DNA of 11,966 nt from positions 1-11,966 of the forward strand of contig CAMJXZ010000066.1 in assembly GCA_946409855.1 (NCBI GenBank), in the 5' to 3' direction. The DNA is from an uncultured Clostridia bacterium. Its GTDB lineage: Bacteria > Bacillota > Clostridia > Christensenellales > Aristaeellaceae. Of the stretch, positions 1-6,679 are shown piece by piece. The notes under the pieces are model-generated. The model searched no databases, was not told the origin of the DNA, and saw only the letters and a program-made list of their open reading frames with translations. Within the stretch, counting starts at the first letter, position 1; the number at the start of each line of letters is the position of its first letter. Made by a program: the position numbers and the translations under genes.

Positions 1-42
1 TTTTTCAACGGAAATTCAACGGTTTTTCAACGGATTTTCAAC
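1..42. repeat. 11-bp tandem repeat, at least 3.8 units
   Basis: Units are TTTTTCAACGG (1-11), AAATTCAACGG (12-22), TTTTTCAACGG (23-33) and ATTTTCAAC (34-42). The TTCAAC core is invariant and the variation sits in the leading A/T triplet. The array may continue to the left of the window. Its period is close to one helical turn and it abuts the -35 of the promoter at 43-71, so stacked protein binding on one face of the helix is possible, but that is inference. Confidence 0.8.
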
Positions 43-71
43 TTGCCTTCCACGGCGCCATGTGCTATGAT
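43..71 (+). promoter_or_regulatory. Candidate sigma-A promoter with extended -10
   Basis: TTGCCT (43-48), a 17-base spacer and TATGAT (66-71) with an extended TGC (63-65). Predicted start of transcription is near 78. No gene follows: the terminator at 88-124 begins about ten bases after the start site. Confidence 0.45.
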
Positions 72-87
72 GGTACCGTCCCAGAGG

Positions 88-124
88 AAGGACGTCAGGT
101 GGTTTCACCCGGCGTCCTTTTTTT
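88..124 (+). terminator. Intrinsic terminator
   Basis: Arms 88-101 and 106-119 pair over 14 positions with one A/C mismatch and one wobble, closing a GTTT loop, followed by a T-run at 118-124. It would end a plus-strand transcript, either one entering from the left of the window or the short one starting near 78. Confidence 0.8.
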
Positions 125-221
125 GAAGCGGAGACAGCCGCCGGGCCCGGAACATCTTCCGCTCCGGCAGGATTTTCAGGGCCGGGCAGGGTTCCGCAGT
201 GCCCGGAAAACGGGCCGGCAG

Positions 222-339
222 CCAAAAGCCTTCCCCATGGGGGTCCGCAGCGCCTGCAAAACAGCACAGTGTGCTGTTTTCAGCGAGGACGGGCCGGCAG
301 GCCCCGGTGGTGTCGCGCCAAAGGCGTGACGGATGAGGT
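222..339. repeat. Interspersed hairpin repeat, copy 1 (expanded)
   Basis: Begins CCAAAAGCCTTCCCC (222-236) and ends GACGGATGAGGTG (328-340), the same ends as copy 2 at 396-448. It still has the second small hairpin (GTCGCGCC AAA GGCGTGAC, 313-331), but the middle is expanded to roughly 70 extra bases that include the palindrome at 258-280. The family resembles short interspersed repeats found between genes in gut Clostridia; that statement is from memory. Confidence 0.6.
258..280. terminator. Bidirectional terminator-like palindrome
   Basis: AAAACAGCACA (258-268), one central G, then TGTGCTGTTTT (270-280): a perfect 11-bp inverted repeat with A-run and T-run flanks, which is terminator-like in both directions. 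It sits inside the expanded copy 1 of the interspersed repeat. A protein-binding palindrome is the alternative reading. Confidence 0.5.
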
Positions 340-344
340 GTGCC

Positions 345-367
345 CCCGGGGCCTGAAAGGCCCCGGG
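345..367. repeat. Perfect GC-rich hairpin
   Basis: CCCGGGGCCT (345-354), loop GAA, AGGCCCCGGG (358-367): ten perfect pairs. No T-run follows on either strand, so it is not a standard intrinsic terminator. It lies between the two interspersed repeat copies. Confidence 0.7.
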
Positions 368-395
368 ACATGATCCCCGAACAGCGGTCCGGCCT

Positions 396-448
396 CCAAA
401 AGCCTTCCCCTCTGGGGAAGGTGGACCGCGCAGCGGGCCGGATGAGGT
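396..448. repeat. Interspersed hairpin repeat, copy 2 (compact)
   Basis: Starts CCAAAAGCCTTCCCC (396-410) and ends GGATGAGGT (440-448). It has two hairpins: CCTTCCCC TCT GGGGAAGG (403-421) and CCGC GCA GCGG (425-435). Read on the minus strand the first hairpin is followed by CTTTT, so it probably serves as the transcription terminator of the M32 peptidase gene, about 70 bp past its stop codon. Confidence 0.7.
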
Positions 449-489
449 TTTCCCTGTCCTCCGCCCTGTCCGCTATTCCGCCTCCCGCC

Positions 490-1995
490 TTACGCCCCGT
501 ACACGTCCCGGACCTTTTCCTCCAGGTAGTCCAGGTACACGTCCGGGTCGAAGGGTTCCCCGTCCAGGGCGATGGCCAGGATGTCCCTGGGGCTTTTGCT
601 GCTGCCGTATTGCCAGATGCGTTCCCGGTTCCAGCCGTTCATGGGGGCGAAATCCCCCTGGGCCAGGGCGCCGTCCACGTCGACGGTCTTCTTCATCTGC
701 CGCAGGAACTGCGCGCCGTAGGCGCTGCCCAGGGCGTAGGAGGGGAAATAGCCGATGGCGCCGAAGGACCAGTGGCTGTCCTGCAGGACGCCGCGGCGGT
801 CGTCCGGCACGGTGACGCCGAGGTATTCCTGATAGAGTCTGTTCCAGGCCTGGGGCAGGTCGTGCACGGCCAGGGTGCCGGCCATCAGCTGCTTTTCCAG
901 CTCGTAGCGGATCATCACGTGCAGGCAGTAGGTCACCTCGTCCGCCTCGGTGCGGATCAGGGAAGGCTGCACCCGGTTGACGGCGCGGTACACGTCCTCC
1001 CAGGTGAAGCGGTCCAGCTGGCCGGGGAACAGCTCGCAAAGCTTCGGGAACAGGAAGCGGATGAAGGCCTTGCTCCGGGCCAGGATGTTTTCGCAGAAGC
1101 GGCTCTGGCTCTCGTGGATGCCCATCGAGACCCCGCCGTCCAGCACGGTGTAGACCAGGTCCTCCGCGGAGCCCGTGTCGTACAGCGCGTGGCCGCCCTC
1201 GTGGATCACGCTGAACATCGAGCTGGACCAGTCGTCCTCATGATAATGGGTGGTGATGCGCTCGTCCAGATGGGAGCCCAGGCTGGTGGTGAAGGGGTGC
1301 TCGGTGGTGGAAAGCCCTACGTGGTCGGGGTCCAGCCCCATGAGGTTCATCAGGTACAGCGCCAGCTCTTTCTGCTTGTCCTCGGGGAAAACGCCGTGCA
1401 GGCAGGCGTCGTCCACCTGTGGGCGGCTTTGGGCATAGCGGATCAGCGGCACCAGCCGGGCGCGGAGGCGGTCAAAAAAGGCGTCGCAGACGGCCCTGCT
1501 GAGGCCCTCCTCGTACTCGTTCAGCCAGTAGTCGTAGGGGTCCTTGTCCGGCGCGGCGTATCCGGCGAAGCGGCGGGTCATTGAAACGACTTTCGTCAGG
1601 TACGGCTCAAACAGCGCGAAGTCCGACGTTTCCTTGGCCTTCACCCAGACGTCCTGGGAGGTGACCATCAACTTCTGGTATTCGGTGTATTCTTCCAGGG
1701 GGATCTTCTGCATGAAGCGGATGTCCTTAAGCAGCAGGTACACCATCCGCTGTTCCTTTTCGGTCAGCCCGTCTTTCCGGCTGTCCAGGAATTCCAGCAG
1801 GGAAACGGTCCCTTCCCCGGTGGAGAGGCGGTACACTTCCTCGGACAGGATGCCCGTGGCGTGGGCCTGGTTGGCTGCGGTGCCGCGGGGGGCGGAGGTT
1901 TCCCCGTCGTAGCTCAAAAGGCTCAGCGCGTGGTAGTAGGCGCTCAGCTTTTCCTGCAGGGCCAGCAGTTCTTTCCGTGCGTCGGTCAGTTCCAT
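490..1995 (-). CDS. M32 family metallocarboxypeptidase (thermostable carboxypeptidase 1 type)
   Basis: A cytoplasmic zinc carboxypeptidase that removes C-terminal residues from peptides. The 501-residue product carries the family's marks in order: HEGGH (265-269), the two histidine ligands plus catalytic glutamate; HESQSR (294-299), whose Glu295 is the third zinc ligand; an RTEADEVTYCLH block (348-359); and a QDSHWSFGAIGYFPSYALG block (405-423). Length fits the family (about 500) and there is no signal peptide. The start at 1995 has GAAAGGA at 2004-2010, eight bases away. It appears monocistronic, with its promoter at 2054-2082 and a repeat-derived hairpin downstream (403-421). It is divergent from the SH3-repeat gene. 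The family assignment is firm; the natural peptide substrates are unknown. Confidence 0.95.
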   Translation of the reverse strand: MELTDARKELLALQEKLSAYYHALSLLSYDGETSAPRGTAANQAHATGILSEEVYRLSTGEGTVSLLEFLDSRKDGLTEKEQRMVYLLLKDIRFMQKIPLEEYTEYQKLMVTSQDVWVKAKETSDFALFEPYLTKVVSMTRRFAGYAAPDKDPYDYWLNEYEEGLSRAVCDAFFDRLRARLVPLIRYAQSRPQVDDACLHGVFPEDKQKELALYLMNLMGLDPDHVGLSTTEHPFTTSLGSHLDERITTHYHEDDWSSSMFSVIHEGGHALYDTGSAEDLVYTVLDGGVSMGIHESQSRFCENILARSKAFIRFLFPKLCELFPGQLDRFTWEDVYRAVNRVQPSLIRTEADEVTYCLHVMIRYELEKQLMAGTLAVHDLPQAWNRLYQEYLGVTVPDDRRGVLQDSHWSFGAIGYFPSYALGSAYGAQFLRQMKKTVDVDGALAQGDFAPMNGWNRERIWQYGSSKSPRDILAIALDGEPFDPDVYLDYLEEKVRDVYGA

Positions 1996-2053
1996 ATCGT
2001 GTGTCCTTTCCCGCGCGGAAATGCTCCGCGCGCCGTGCGTTCAGTTTAACGCC

Positions 2054-2082
2054 ATCATACCACAGAAGCAGGCGTTTGTCGA
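2054..2082 (-). promoter_or_regulatory. Promoter of the M32 peptidase gene
   Basis: On the minus strand: TCGACA (2077-2082), a 17-base spacer, then TATGAT (2054-2059) with an extended TGG in front of it. Start of transcription is expected near 2047, giving a leader of about 50 bases. Confidence 0.65.
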
Positions 2083-2134
2083 TCGGGCCGCCGTCCCTTC
2101 CGGGCCGGCCTTCCGGAAAAATTTTCAGAAATGC

Positions 2135-2163
2135 AACAAATTCATGCGGAATTGCGTTATAAT
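2135..2163 (+). promoter_or_regulatory. Candidate promoter of the SH3-repeat gene
   Basis: A perfect TATAAT at 2158-2163 lies 62 bp upstream of the gene at 2225. No good -35 stands at the right distance (AACAAA at 2135-2140 is poor), so this may depend on an activator. The gene has a good ribosome binding site (AAAGGA, near 2210-2216). Confidence 0.5.
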
Positions 2164-2224
2164 ACTTGGGGAACTGTTGCAAACCTCTTCATGATATCGC
2201 GGAGCGCAGAAAGGAAGTATACTC

Positions 2225-3856
2225 ATGAAACGCAGACTTGCCTTGTTGACCGCGCTGGTGCTGGTGCTGACCTGCGCCCGGGGGCTGAGCCTGACGGCCG
2301 GCGCGCAGGATATTTCCTCCTGGTCCGGGCCGACCGGCAAATACACCACCGTTGCCTGGCCCAAAACCTATGATAAGGACGCCGCCGTCGTGCAGAGCGC
2401 GGATGAAAAAAACCTCGCCCGCATGTATACGGACCCGGACACGGAAAGCGACGTCCTCTTTGTGTACTATAACGGCGTCCCGATGGAAGTGCTGGAGACG
2501 CTGGACGGCGGCTGGCTGCGTGTCCGGCTGGAGGGGATGGAAGGCTTCATGCGCGCCGAGGACCTGGTGCTGGACCGGGATATCAAGGTCAAATCCAAGA
2601 TCCCCCAGCTGACCATCAACAGCGGCCGCTTCCCCAGCGCGCCCCTGATGAGCGCGCCGGACGCCAAGTCGAAGACCCTCTCCCGCTATCCCACCAACGT
2701 GCTGGCGCTGGTGCTGGGCTACGCGGACGGCTGGTGCCATGTGTCCGTGAACAAAAAGATCGGCTTCATGCAGAGCAGCTACCTGTGGACGGACACGTCC
2801 AGCGTCTACATCGGCAGCGGCCGGAACGATGACGACTACGACGATACGGACTTCGTTTACATTGCCCCCCAGCAGCAGGGCACCCAGCCGGACGGCCCCT
2901 ATTATTCCCTGCGCAACGTGGGGGAATGGTCCGCCGAGGACGACCGCTACAACGCCGCGGTCTATAATCCCAACTCGATGGATCACCTGAACCTGCGGGA
3001 GGAGCCGGACGAGCTGTCCGAATCCCTGGGCAAGTACTACAACGGCGCCCGCGTGATCGTCAATTACGTGATGGAAGGGTACGGCTGGGCGAATGTGACC
3101 ATCGGCACGCTGACCGGCTATATGCGGACGGATTACCTGGAGATGGGCTCCGAGGCGTATTATCCCCGCTCGGTGATGCCGCTGCTGTACGTGGCCGGCC
3201 CGTATGAGTACGGCGCGTACCTGCTGGAATACCCCATCGGCACCTCCCGCAGCATCGGGATGTACGCCAACGGCACGCCGGTCACGGTGATGGGGTACAG
3301 CAACAACTGGCTGCACGTCATCATCGAAGGGCAGATCGGCTTCATCCAGACCGATTTTGCCGCCTACACCCGGACGTCGAATGTCCAGCCCGTCATCGAG
3401 CAGGCCTTCTCCTGGGGCGGCCCGGTGGGCTCTCACGCCATCGCGGGCTGGCCGCTGGGCGGCGGCAACATGGTGGTCGCCAACCCCAACCCCAAGGACC
3501 GCCTGAACCTCCGCACCGCGCCTTCCAAAGGCGCCGGATCCAAGGGCAAGTACTATAACGGCGTGGAGCTCTACGCGACGGACGTGGGCGACGGCTGGTA
3601 TGAGGTCACCATCGTCGGCACCGGCGTCAAGGGCTATATGGACGGGACGTTCCTGGCCAGCTACTGCGCCTCCGCCATGCCCGTCCTGTACACCACCAGC
3701 TCGGTCCATCTGCGTGCGGGCATGTCCACCAAAACGAAGTCCCTGACCACCCTGGCCGCCGGCACCCCGGTGATCCTGATGGGCTTCACCTCCCAGTGGG
3801 CGCACGTCATCGTGAACGGCCAGACCGGGTTCATCTACGCCAAATACCTGAAGTAA
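2225..3856 (+). CDS. Secreted protein with six SH3-like (SH3b) repeats
   Basis: The 543-residue product starts with a typical signal peptide (MKRR, a hydrophobic stretch to about residue 20, likely cleavage near AGA-QD at 25-28). The rest is SH3b-type repeats at about 55-115, 130-188, 246-305, 318-378, 417-478 and 485-543, recognisable by the recurring KYYNG...W...V...GYM and GTPV..MG....W.HV...G.IGFI patterns. They fall into three double-repeat modules, each opened by a W-x-G-P or W-S type strand (SWSGPTGKY at 32-40, EWSAEDDRY at 234-242, SWGGPVGSH at 395-403). SH3b domains commonly bind peptidoglycan or surface ligands. There is no catalytic domain, LPXTG motif or membrane anchor, so it is probably an extracellular or wall-associated binding protein. 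It is a single-gene unit ended by the hairpin at 3875-3908. The specific ligand is unknown. Confidence 0.85.
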   Translation: MKRRLALLTALVLVLTCARGLSLTAGAQDISSWSGPTGKYTTVAWPKTYDKDAAVVQSADEKNLARMYTDPDTESDVLFVYYNGVPMEVLETLDGGWLRVRLEGMEGFMRAEDLVLDRDIKVKSKIPQLTINSGRFPSAPLMSAPDAKSKTLSRYPTNVLALVLGYADGWCHVSVNKKIGFMQSSYLWTDTSSVYIGSGRNDDDYDDTDFVYIAPQQQGTQPDGPYYSLRNVGEWSAEDDRYNAAVYNPNSMDHLNLREEPDELSESLGKYYNGARVIVNYVMEGYGWANVTIGTLTGYMRTDYLEMGSEAYYPRSVMPLLYVAGPYEYGAYLLEYPIGTSRSIGMYANGTPVTVMGYSNNWLHVIIEGQIGFIQTDFAAYTRTSNVQPVIEQAFSWGGPVGSHAIAGWPLGGGNMVVANPNPKDRLNLRTAPSKGAGSKGKYYNGVELYATDVGDGWYEVTIVGTGVKGYMDGTFLASYCASAMPVLYTTSSVHLRAGMSTKTKSLTTLAAGTPVILMGFTSQWAHVIVNGQTGFIYAKYLK

Positions 3857-3874
3857 CGGCATATCCGGAAGCAC

Positions 3875-3908
3875 AAAGCCCGCGGTTCCTGAGGGAATCG
3901 CGGGCTTT
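3875..3908. terminator. Bidirectional intrinsic terminator
   Basis: AAAGCCCGCG (3875-3884) pairs with CGCGGGCTTT (3899-3908). Pairing continues inward to a TGAG loop (3890-3893), about 15 pairs in all. The A-run and T-run flanks let it serve both convergent genes: the SH3 protein from the left and the zinc-ribbon gene from the right. Confidence 0.75.
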
Positions 3909-3940
3909 GACGTTGGCCGTTGGGCGGCTGCGCGGCACGG

Positions 3941-4222
3941 TCAGACCGTCCAGGAATGGCCGCAGTTCTGGCAGGTGGCGGCCGTCCTGTGGATGGTCTT
4001 GGTGCCGGTCACCGTGTTGGCCGTGCCGATCTTCTTCTTATGGCCGAACAGCAGCCGGAAGGGAAGCAGCAGCAGCTTAAAGATCCAGATCCACCAGCCG
4101 ATGAATATCCAGTACAGCAGCCCGTGGGTGCGCCTGGTGATGGTGGTGTGGCTGGTGCCGATGCTGCCGGTTTCCACCTGCTGGAGAAAGACGTTTTCAC
4201 TTCCGCATTTGGGACAGCGCAT
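3941..4222 (-). CDS. Small zinc-ribbon membrane protein
   Basis: A 93-residue product with an N-terminal CPKC (Cys3, Cys6) and a C-terminal CQNC (Cys84, Cys87), as in zinc-ribbon proteins whose two cysteine pairs form one metal site. Between them is a long hydrophobic, tryptophan-rich segment (about 34-60, LLYWIFIGWWIWIFKLLLL), probably one membrane span or hairpin, followed by HKKK. The start at 4222 is supported by AGGGAGGA nine bases upstream. It lies 133 bp downstream of eno on the same strand but behind a probable terminator, so it may have its own weak promoter. I cannot assign a function; zinc-ribbon membrane proteins of this size are common and uncharacterised. Confidence 0.8.
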   Translation of the reverse strand: MRCPKCGSENVFLQQVETGSIGTSHTTITRRTHGLLYWIFIGWWIWIFKLLLLPFRLLFGHKKKIGTANTVTGTKTIHRTAATCQNCGHSWTV

Positions 4223-4302
4223 GATACAGATTCCTCCCTGAACGATCAGAATGATATGGACAGACCGCTTTGCCGGGCGTTATTCCCGCCGGCCGCTTCG
4301 AT

Positions 4303-4339
4303 CAAACAGCCTGCCCCATCCCGGGACAGGCTGCGTTTG
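4303..4339 (-). terminator. Probable terminator after eno
   Basis: On the minus strand, CAAAC and CAGCCTG arms pair with CAGGCTG and GTTTG around a GC-rich loop, with a small bulge. It begins 17 bp past the eno stop codon. The T-run is only TTT, so termination may be incomplete and allow some read-through into the zinc-ribbon gene. Confidence 0.55.
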
Positions 4340-4355
4340 ACGGAATACGGATGGA

Positions 4356-5654
4356 TTACCGCTTGACGTTGAAGGCCTTCATGCCGGGATAGACGGCGCT
4401 GGCGCCCAGGGCTTCCTCGATGCGGAGGAGCTGGTTGTACTTGGCCACGCGCTCGGTGCGGGAAGGCGCGCCGGTCTTGATCTGGCAGGTGTTCAGGGCG
4501 ACCGCCAGGTCGGCGATGGTGGTGTCCTCGGTTTCACCGCTGCGGTGGGAGGTGACGGCGGTATAGCCGGCCTTGTGGGCCATCTTGATGGCTTCCAGGG
4601 TCTCGGAAACGGAGCCGATCTGGTTCAGCTTGATCAGCACGGCGTTGCCGGCGCCCAGCTTGATGCCCTTGCTCAGGCGCTCGGTGTTGGTGACGAACAG
4701 GTCGTCGCCCACCAGCTGCACCCGGTCGCCCAGCACTCTGGTCATTTCCTGCCAGCCTTCCCAGTCCTCTTCATCCAGGCCGTCCTCGATGGAGATGATG
4801 GGGTACTTGTCCACCAGGCTCTTCCAGTGGGCGATCAGCTCGGAGGAGGTATATTCGGTGCCGGCCTTGGGCAGCTTGTAGTGGCCCTTGCCCTTTTCGC
4901 TCTTCCATTCGGAGGAGGCGGCGTCCATGGCGAGCATGAAATCCTTGCCGGGTTCGTAGCCGGCCTTGCGGATGGCGTCCAGGATGGTTTCGATGGTCTC
5001 TTCATCGGAAGAGAGGTTGGGGGCAAAGCCGCCCTCGTCGCCCACGGAGGTCGCCAGGCCCTTCGCCTTCAGGATGGAGGCCAGGGCGTGGAACACTTCC
5101 GCGCACCAGCGGAGCGCTTCCTTGAAAGAGGACGCGCCGACGGGCATGATCATGAACTCCTGCGTGTCCACGGTGTTGGTGGCGTGGGCGCCGCCGTTGA
5201 GGATGTTCATCATCGGGACGGGCAGGCGGTTGCCGGAGATGCCGCCCAGGAAACGGTACAGCGGGATGTCCAGGCTGGCCGCGGCCGCGCGGGCGCAGGC
5301 GATGGAGACGGCCAGGATGGCGTTGGCGCCCAGGCTGCTCTTGTCCTTGGTGCCGTCGGCGGCGATCATCGCGGCGTCGATGGCGTAGATGTCGGAGGCG
5401 TCCATGCCGATCAGGGTGTTGTTGATGACGGTGTTGATGTTTTCGACGGCCTTCTGCACACCCTTGCCCAGGTAGCGGGACTTGTCGCCGTCCCGCAGCT
5501 CCAGCGCTTCAAACTCGCCGGTGGAGGCGCCGCTGGGGGCCATGCCGCGGCCGATGGTGCCGTCGATCAGGGTCACTTCGGCTTCCACGGTGGGGTTTCC
5601 GCGGGAGTCGAGAATTTCGCGCCCGATGACCTGTTCAATTTCCAGATAAACCAT
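4356..5654 (-). CDS. eno: Enolase (phosphopyruvate hydratase)
   Basis: The glycolytic enzyme that converts 2-phosphoglycerate to phosphoenolpyruvate, cytoplasmic and magnesium-dependent. The 432-residue product shows the full set of landmarks: GREILDSRGNPTVE (11-24), SGASTGEFEA (41-50), VGDEGGFAP (204-212), metal ligands Asp244 (MDAASSE), Glu290 (IEDG) and Asp317 (GDDLF), catalytic Lys342 in LIKLNQIG, and SHRSGETED (369-377). I place the start at 5654 (MVYLEIEQVI): AAAGGA lies eight bases upstream, and earlier in-frame ATGs at 5663 and 5702 either overlap this site or would add residues that enolases lack. It has its own strong promoter (5751-5778) and a leader of about 90 bases. No other glycolytic gene is adjacent. 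Confidence 0.98.
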   Translation of the reverse strand: MVYLEIEQVIGREILDSRGNPTVEAEVTLIDGTIGRGMAPSGASTGEFEALELRDGDKSRYLGKGVQKAVENINTVINNTLIGMDASDIYAIDAAMIAADGTKDKSSLGANAILAVSIACARAAAASLDIPLYRFLGGISGNRLPVPMMNILNGGAHATNTVDTQEFMIMPVGASSFKEALRWCAEVFHALASILKAKGLATSVGDEGGFAPNLSSDEETIETILDAIRKAGYEPGKDFMLAMDAASSEWKSEKGKGHYKLPKAGTEYTSSELIAHWKSLVDKYPIISIEDGLDEEDWEGWQEMTRVLGDRVQLVGDDLFVTNTERLSKGIKLGAGNAVLIKLNQIGSVSETLEAIKMAHKAGYTAVTSHRSGETEDTTIADLAVALNTCQIKTGAPSRTERVAKYNQLLRIEEALGASAVYPGMKAFNVKR

Positions 5655-5723
5655 GGGAATCATCCTTTCTGACACGCCCGGAGACAGGATCCGGGACGGC
5701 ATTCGATAAATAATGAGGGGCCG

Positions 5724-5741
5724 GGAAACCGTGCGGTTTCC
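5724..5741. promoter_or_regulatory. Hairpin in the eno leader
   Basis: GGAAACC (5724-5730), loop GTGC, GGTTTCC (5735-5741). In the eno transcript it sits within the first 20 or so bases, where a 5' hairpin often stabilises mRNA. Read on the plus strand it is followed by TTGTTTTTTATT and looks like an intrinsic terminator facing the other way. Confidence 0.6.
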
Positions 5742-5750
5742 TTGTTTTTT

Positions 5751-5778
5751 ATTATAGCATACCGGTTTTCTTTGTCAA
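5751..5778 (-). promoter_or_regulatory. Strong promoter of eno
   Basis: On the minus strand: TTGACA (5773-5778), a 16-base spacer ending in TGC, then TATAAT (5751-5756). This is a consensus sigma-A promoter with an extended -10, as expected for a highly expressed glycolytic gene. The start site is expected near 5744. Confidence 0.85.
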
Positions 5779-5782
5779 GAAG

Positions 5783-5806
5783 CGCGGCGGGGCCGGCGTT
5801 TGCAGG
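5783..5806 (+). repeat. 24-bp direct repeat, copy 1 (flanks the ABC operon)
   Basis: Matches 7697-7720 at 22 of 24 positions in the same orientation; the shared core is GGGCCGGCGTTTGC. This copy lies just past the 3' end of the ABC permease gene. Confidence 0.7.
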
Positions 5807-5822
5807 AAATATATCATATTTC
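5806..5822. repeat. AT-rich palindrome past the ABC operon
   Basis: GAAATAT (5806-5812), ATC, ATATTTC (5816-5822): a perfect 7-bp inverted repeat 20 bp downstream of the permease stop codon and upstream of the eno -35. It lacks a proper U-tract. A weak terminator or an operator site are both possible. Confidence 0.4.
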
Positions 5823-5841
5823 TATTTCGCCAATTCCCGCG

Positions 5842-6678
5842 TCAGACTTCACGCTTCCTGTGGAAGAACCAGCCGCCGACGGTGAAGAGGATGCAGTACA
5901 GCCCCGAGCAAATGGCGCAGCGTGTCATGTCCGCGGCGGTGGCCTGCACGGAGGAAACCAGGGAAATGCAGCCGGCGAGCCAGTATTGCGACGTGCCGCC
6001 GCTGCCGAGCCCCGCAAAAAGATCGATCAGGGTCAGGATCAGCGGCAGCGCGATCGGCAGCGCCAGGCTCATGGCCAGTGTCGATCCGACCCGCTTGAAC
6101 ACCGCCGCCAGGAAGCAAAACAGCGCATTGTACCCGGCCACGGTCAAAAGCTGCAGCAGCACCAGCAGCGCTACTTTGCCGCCCCACTCCTTCCCCACGT
6201 CCCACATGAGGAAGCCGCAGAGGAACCCCGTCAGCATCGCCAGCAGCGCATAACACAGCGACACTGCCAGGCACACCAGGTATTTGCTGAAAAAGACCTC
6301 GGTGCGGGTGTAACCCTTGGTAAACACGTTTTTGATGGTGCCGTTGCCGTAATCGCCGCAGAAAAACACGGCCACGAACGCGGCGAACACGATCACGATG
6401 TACACGTTGGTCAGCGCCTGGAGCATATCGTTCACGCCGGAATGGCGGCTGGACATGCCCATCAGCGCGGCCAGGCTGTCGGGCATATCGTCGCTGGTGC
6501 TGATGGCAATGGTTTCATCGCCGACAGCCAGGCCCGACATGGCCTCCTCCACCACTACCTCCTGCAGCTTGTTGATGCCCGCGAACATCAGCACCAGCAG
6601 CACCAGCACGCCCGCGCAGACATACAGCACCCGCGCCTGGAACAGCTTGCGGATTTCAAAACTGATCAGGTTTTTCAT
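5842..6678 (-). CDS. ABC-2 type exporter permease (BcrB/LanE-like)
   Basis: The membrane half of a two-gene ABC exporter. The 278-residue product has a short cytoplasmic N-terminus (MKNLISFEIRKLFQAR), a first membrane span at about 17-34, an external loop to about 90, then five more hydrophobic spans (roughly 92-108, 130-155, 168-188, 198-218 and 255-272). The segment CGDYGNGTIKNVFTKGYTR between spans 2 and 3 is the conserved coupling region of ABC-2 permeases. The start at 6678 is one base after the ATPase stop codon (TGATATG), so translation is probably coupled; an earlier in-frame ATG at 6720 lies inside the ATPase gene. Relatives export or give immunity to bacitracin-like or lantibiotic peptides. 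The substrate here is not determined by the sequence. Confidence 0.88.
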   Translation of the reverse strand: MKNLISFEIRKLFQARVLYVCAGVLVLLVLMFAGINKLQEVVVEEAMSGLAVGDETIAISTSDDMPDSLAALMGMSSRHSGVNDMLQALTNVYIVIVFAAFVAVFFCGDYGNGTIKNVFTKGYTRTEVFFSKYLVCLAVSLCYALLAMLTGFLCGFLMWDVGKEWGGKVALLVLLQLLTVAGYNALFCFLAAVFKRVGSTLAMSLALPIALPLILTLIDLFAGLGSGGTSQYWLAGCISLVSSVQATAADMTRCAICSGLYCILFTVGGWFFHRKREV

Positions 6679-6679
6679 A

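Larger units (their letters stand above)
1..489. other. Gene-free left end, rich in repeats and hairpins
   Basis: No reading frame here looks like a protein: the open frames are low-complexity, overlap each other on both strands and run through hairpins. What it holds is structural: 11-bp tandem repeats (1-42), a promoter-like sequence (43-71), an intrinsic terminator (88-124), two copies of an interspersed hairpin repeat (222-339 and 396-448), an AT-flanked palindrome (258-280) and a GC-rich perfect hairpin (345-367). The M32 peptidase gene ends at 490 reading leftwards, so this is its 3' flank. Confidence 0.6.

Noticed and set aside
1..42. Tandem repeats as DnaA boxes or a replication origin
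   Set aside because: TTTTCAACG differs from TTATNCACA at about three positions and no dnaA, dnaN or AT-rich unwinding region is visible.
1..489. CRISPR array
   Set aside because: The repeats are 11 bp, contiguous and without unique spacers; no cas genes in the window.
340..1584. Long plus-strand open frame across the M32 gene
   Set aside because: It is the GC-driven shadow of the peptidase; valine/alanine/histidine-rich composition, no ribosome binding site, and the opposite strand has full M32 motifs.
2189..3874. 561-codon minus-strand open frame opposite the SH3 protein
   Set aside because: Antisense shadow: low-complexity valine/histidine/glycine/arginine composition and no start signals, while the plus strand encodes a signal peptide and clear repeats.
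4545..5672. Long plus-strand open frame opposite enolase
   Set aside because: Shadow of eno; no recognisable domain and wrong composition.
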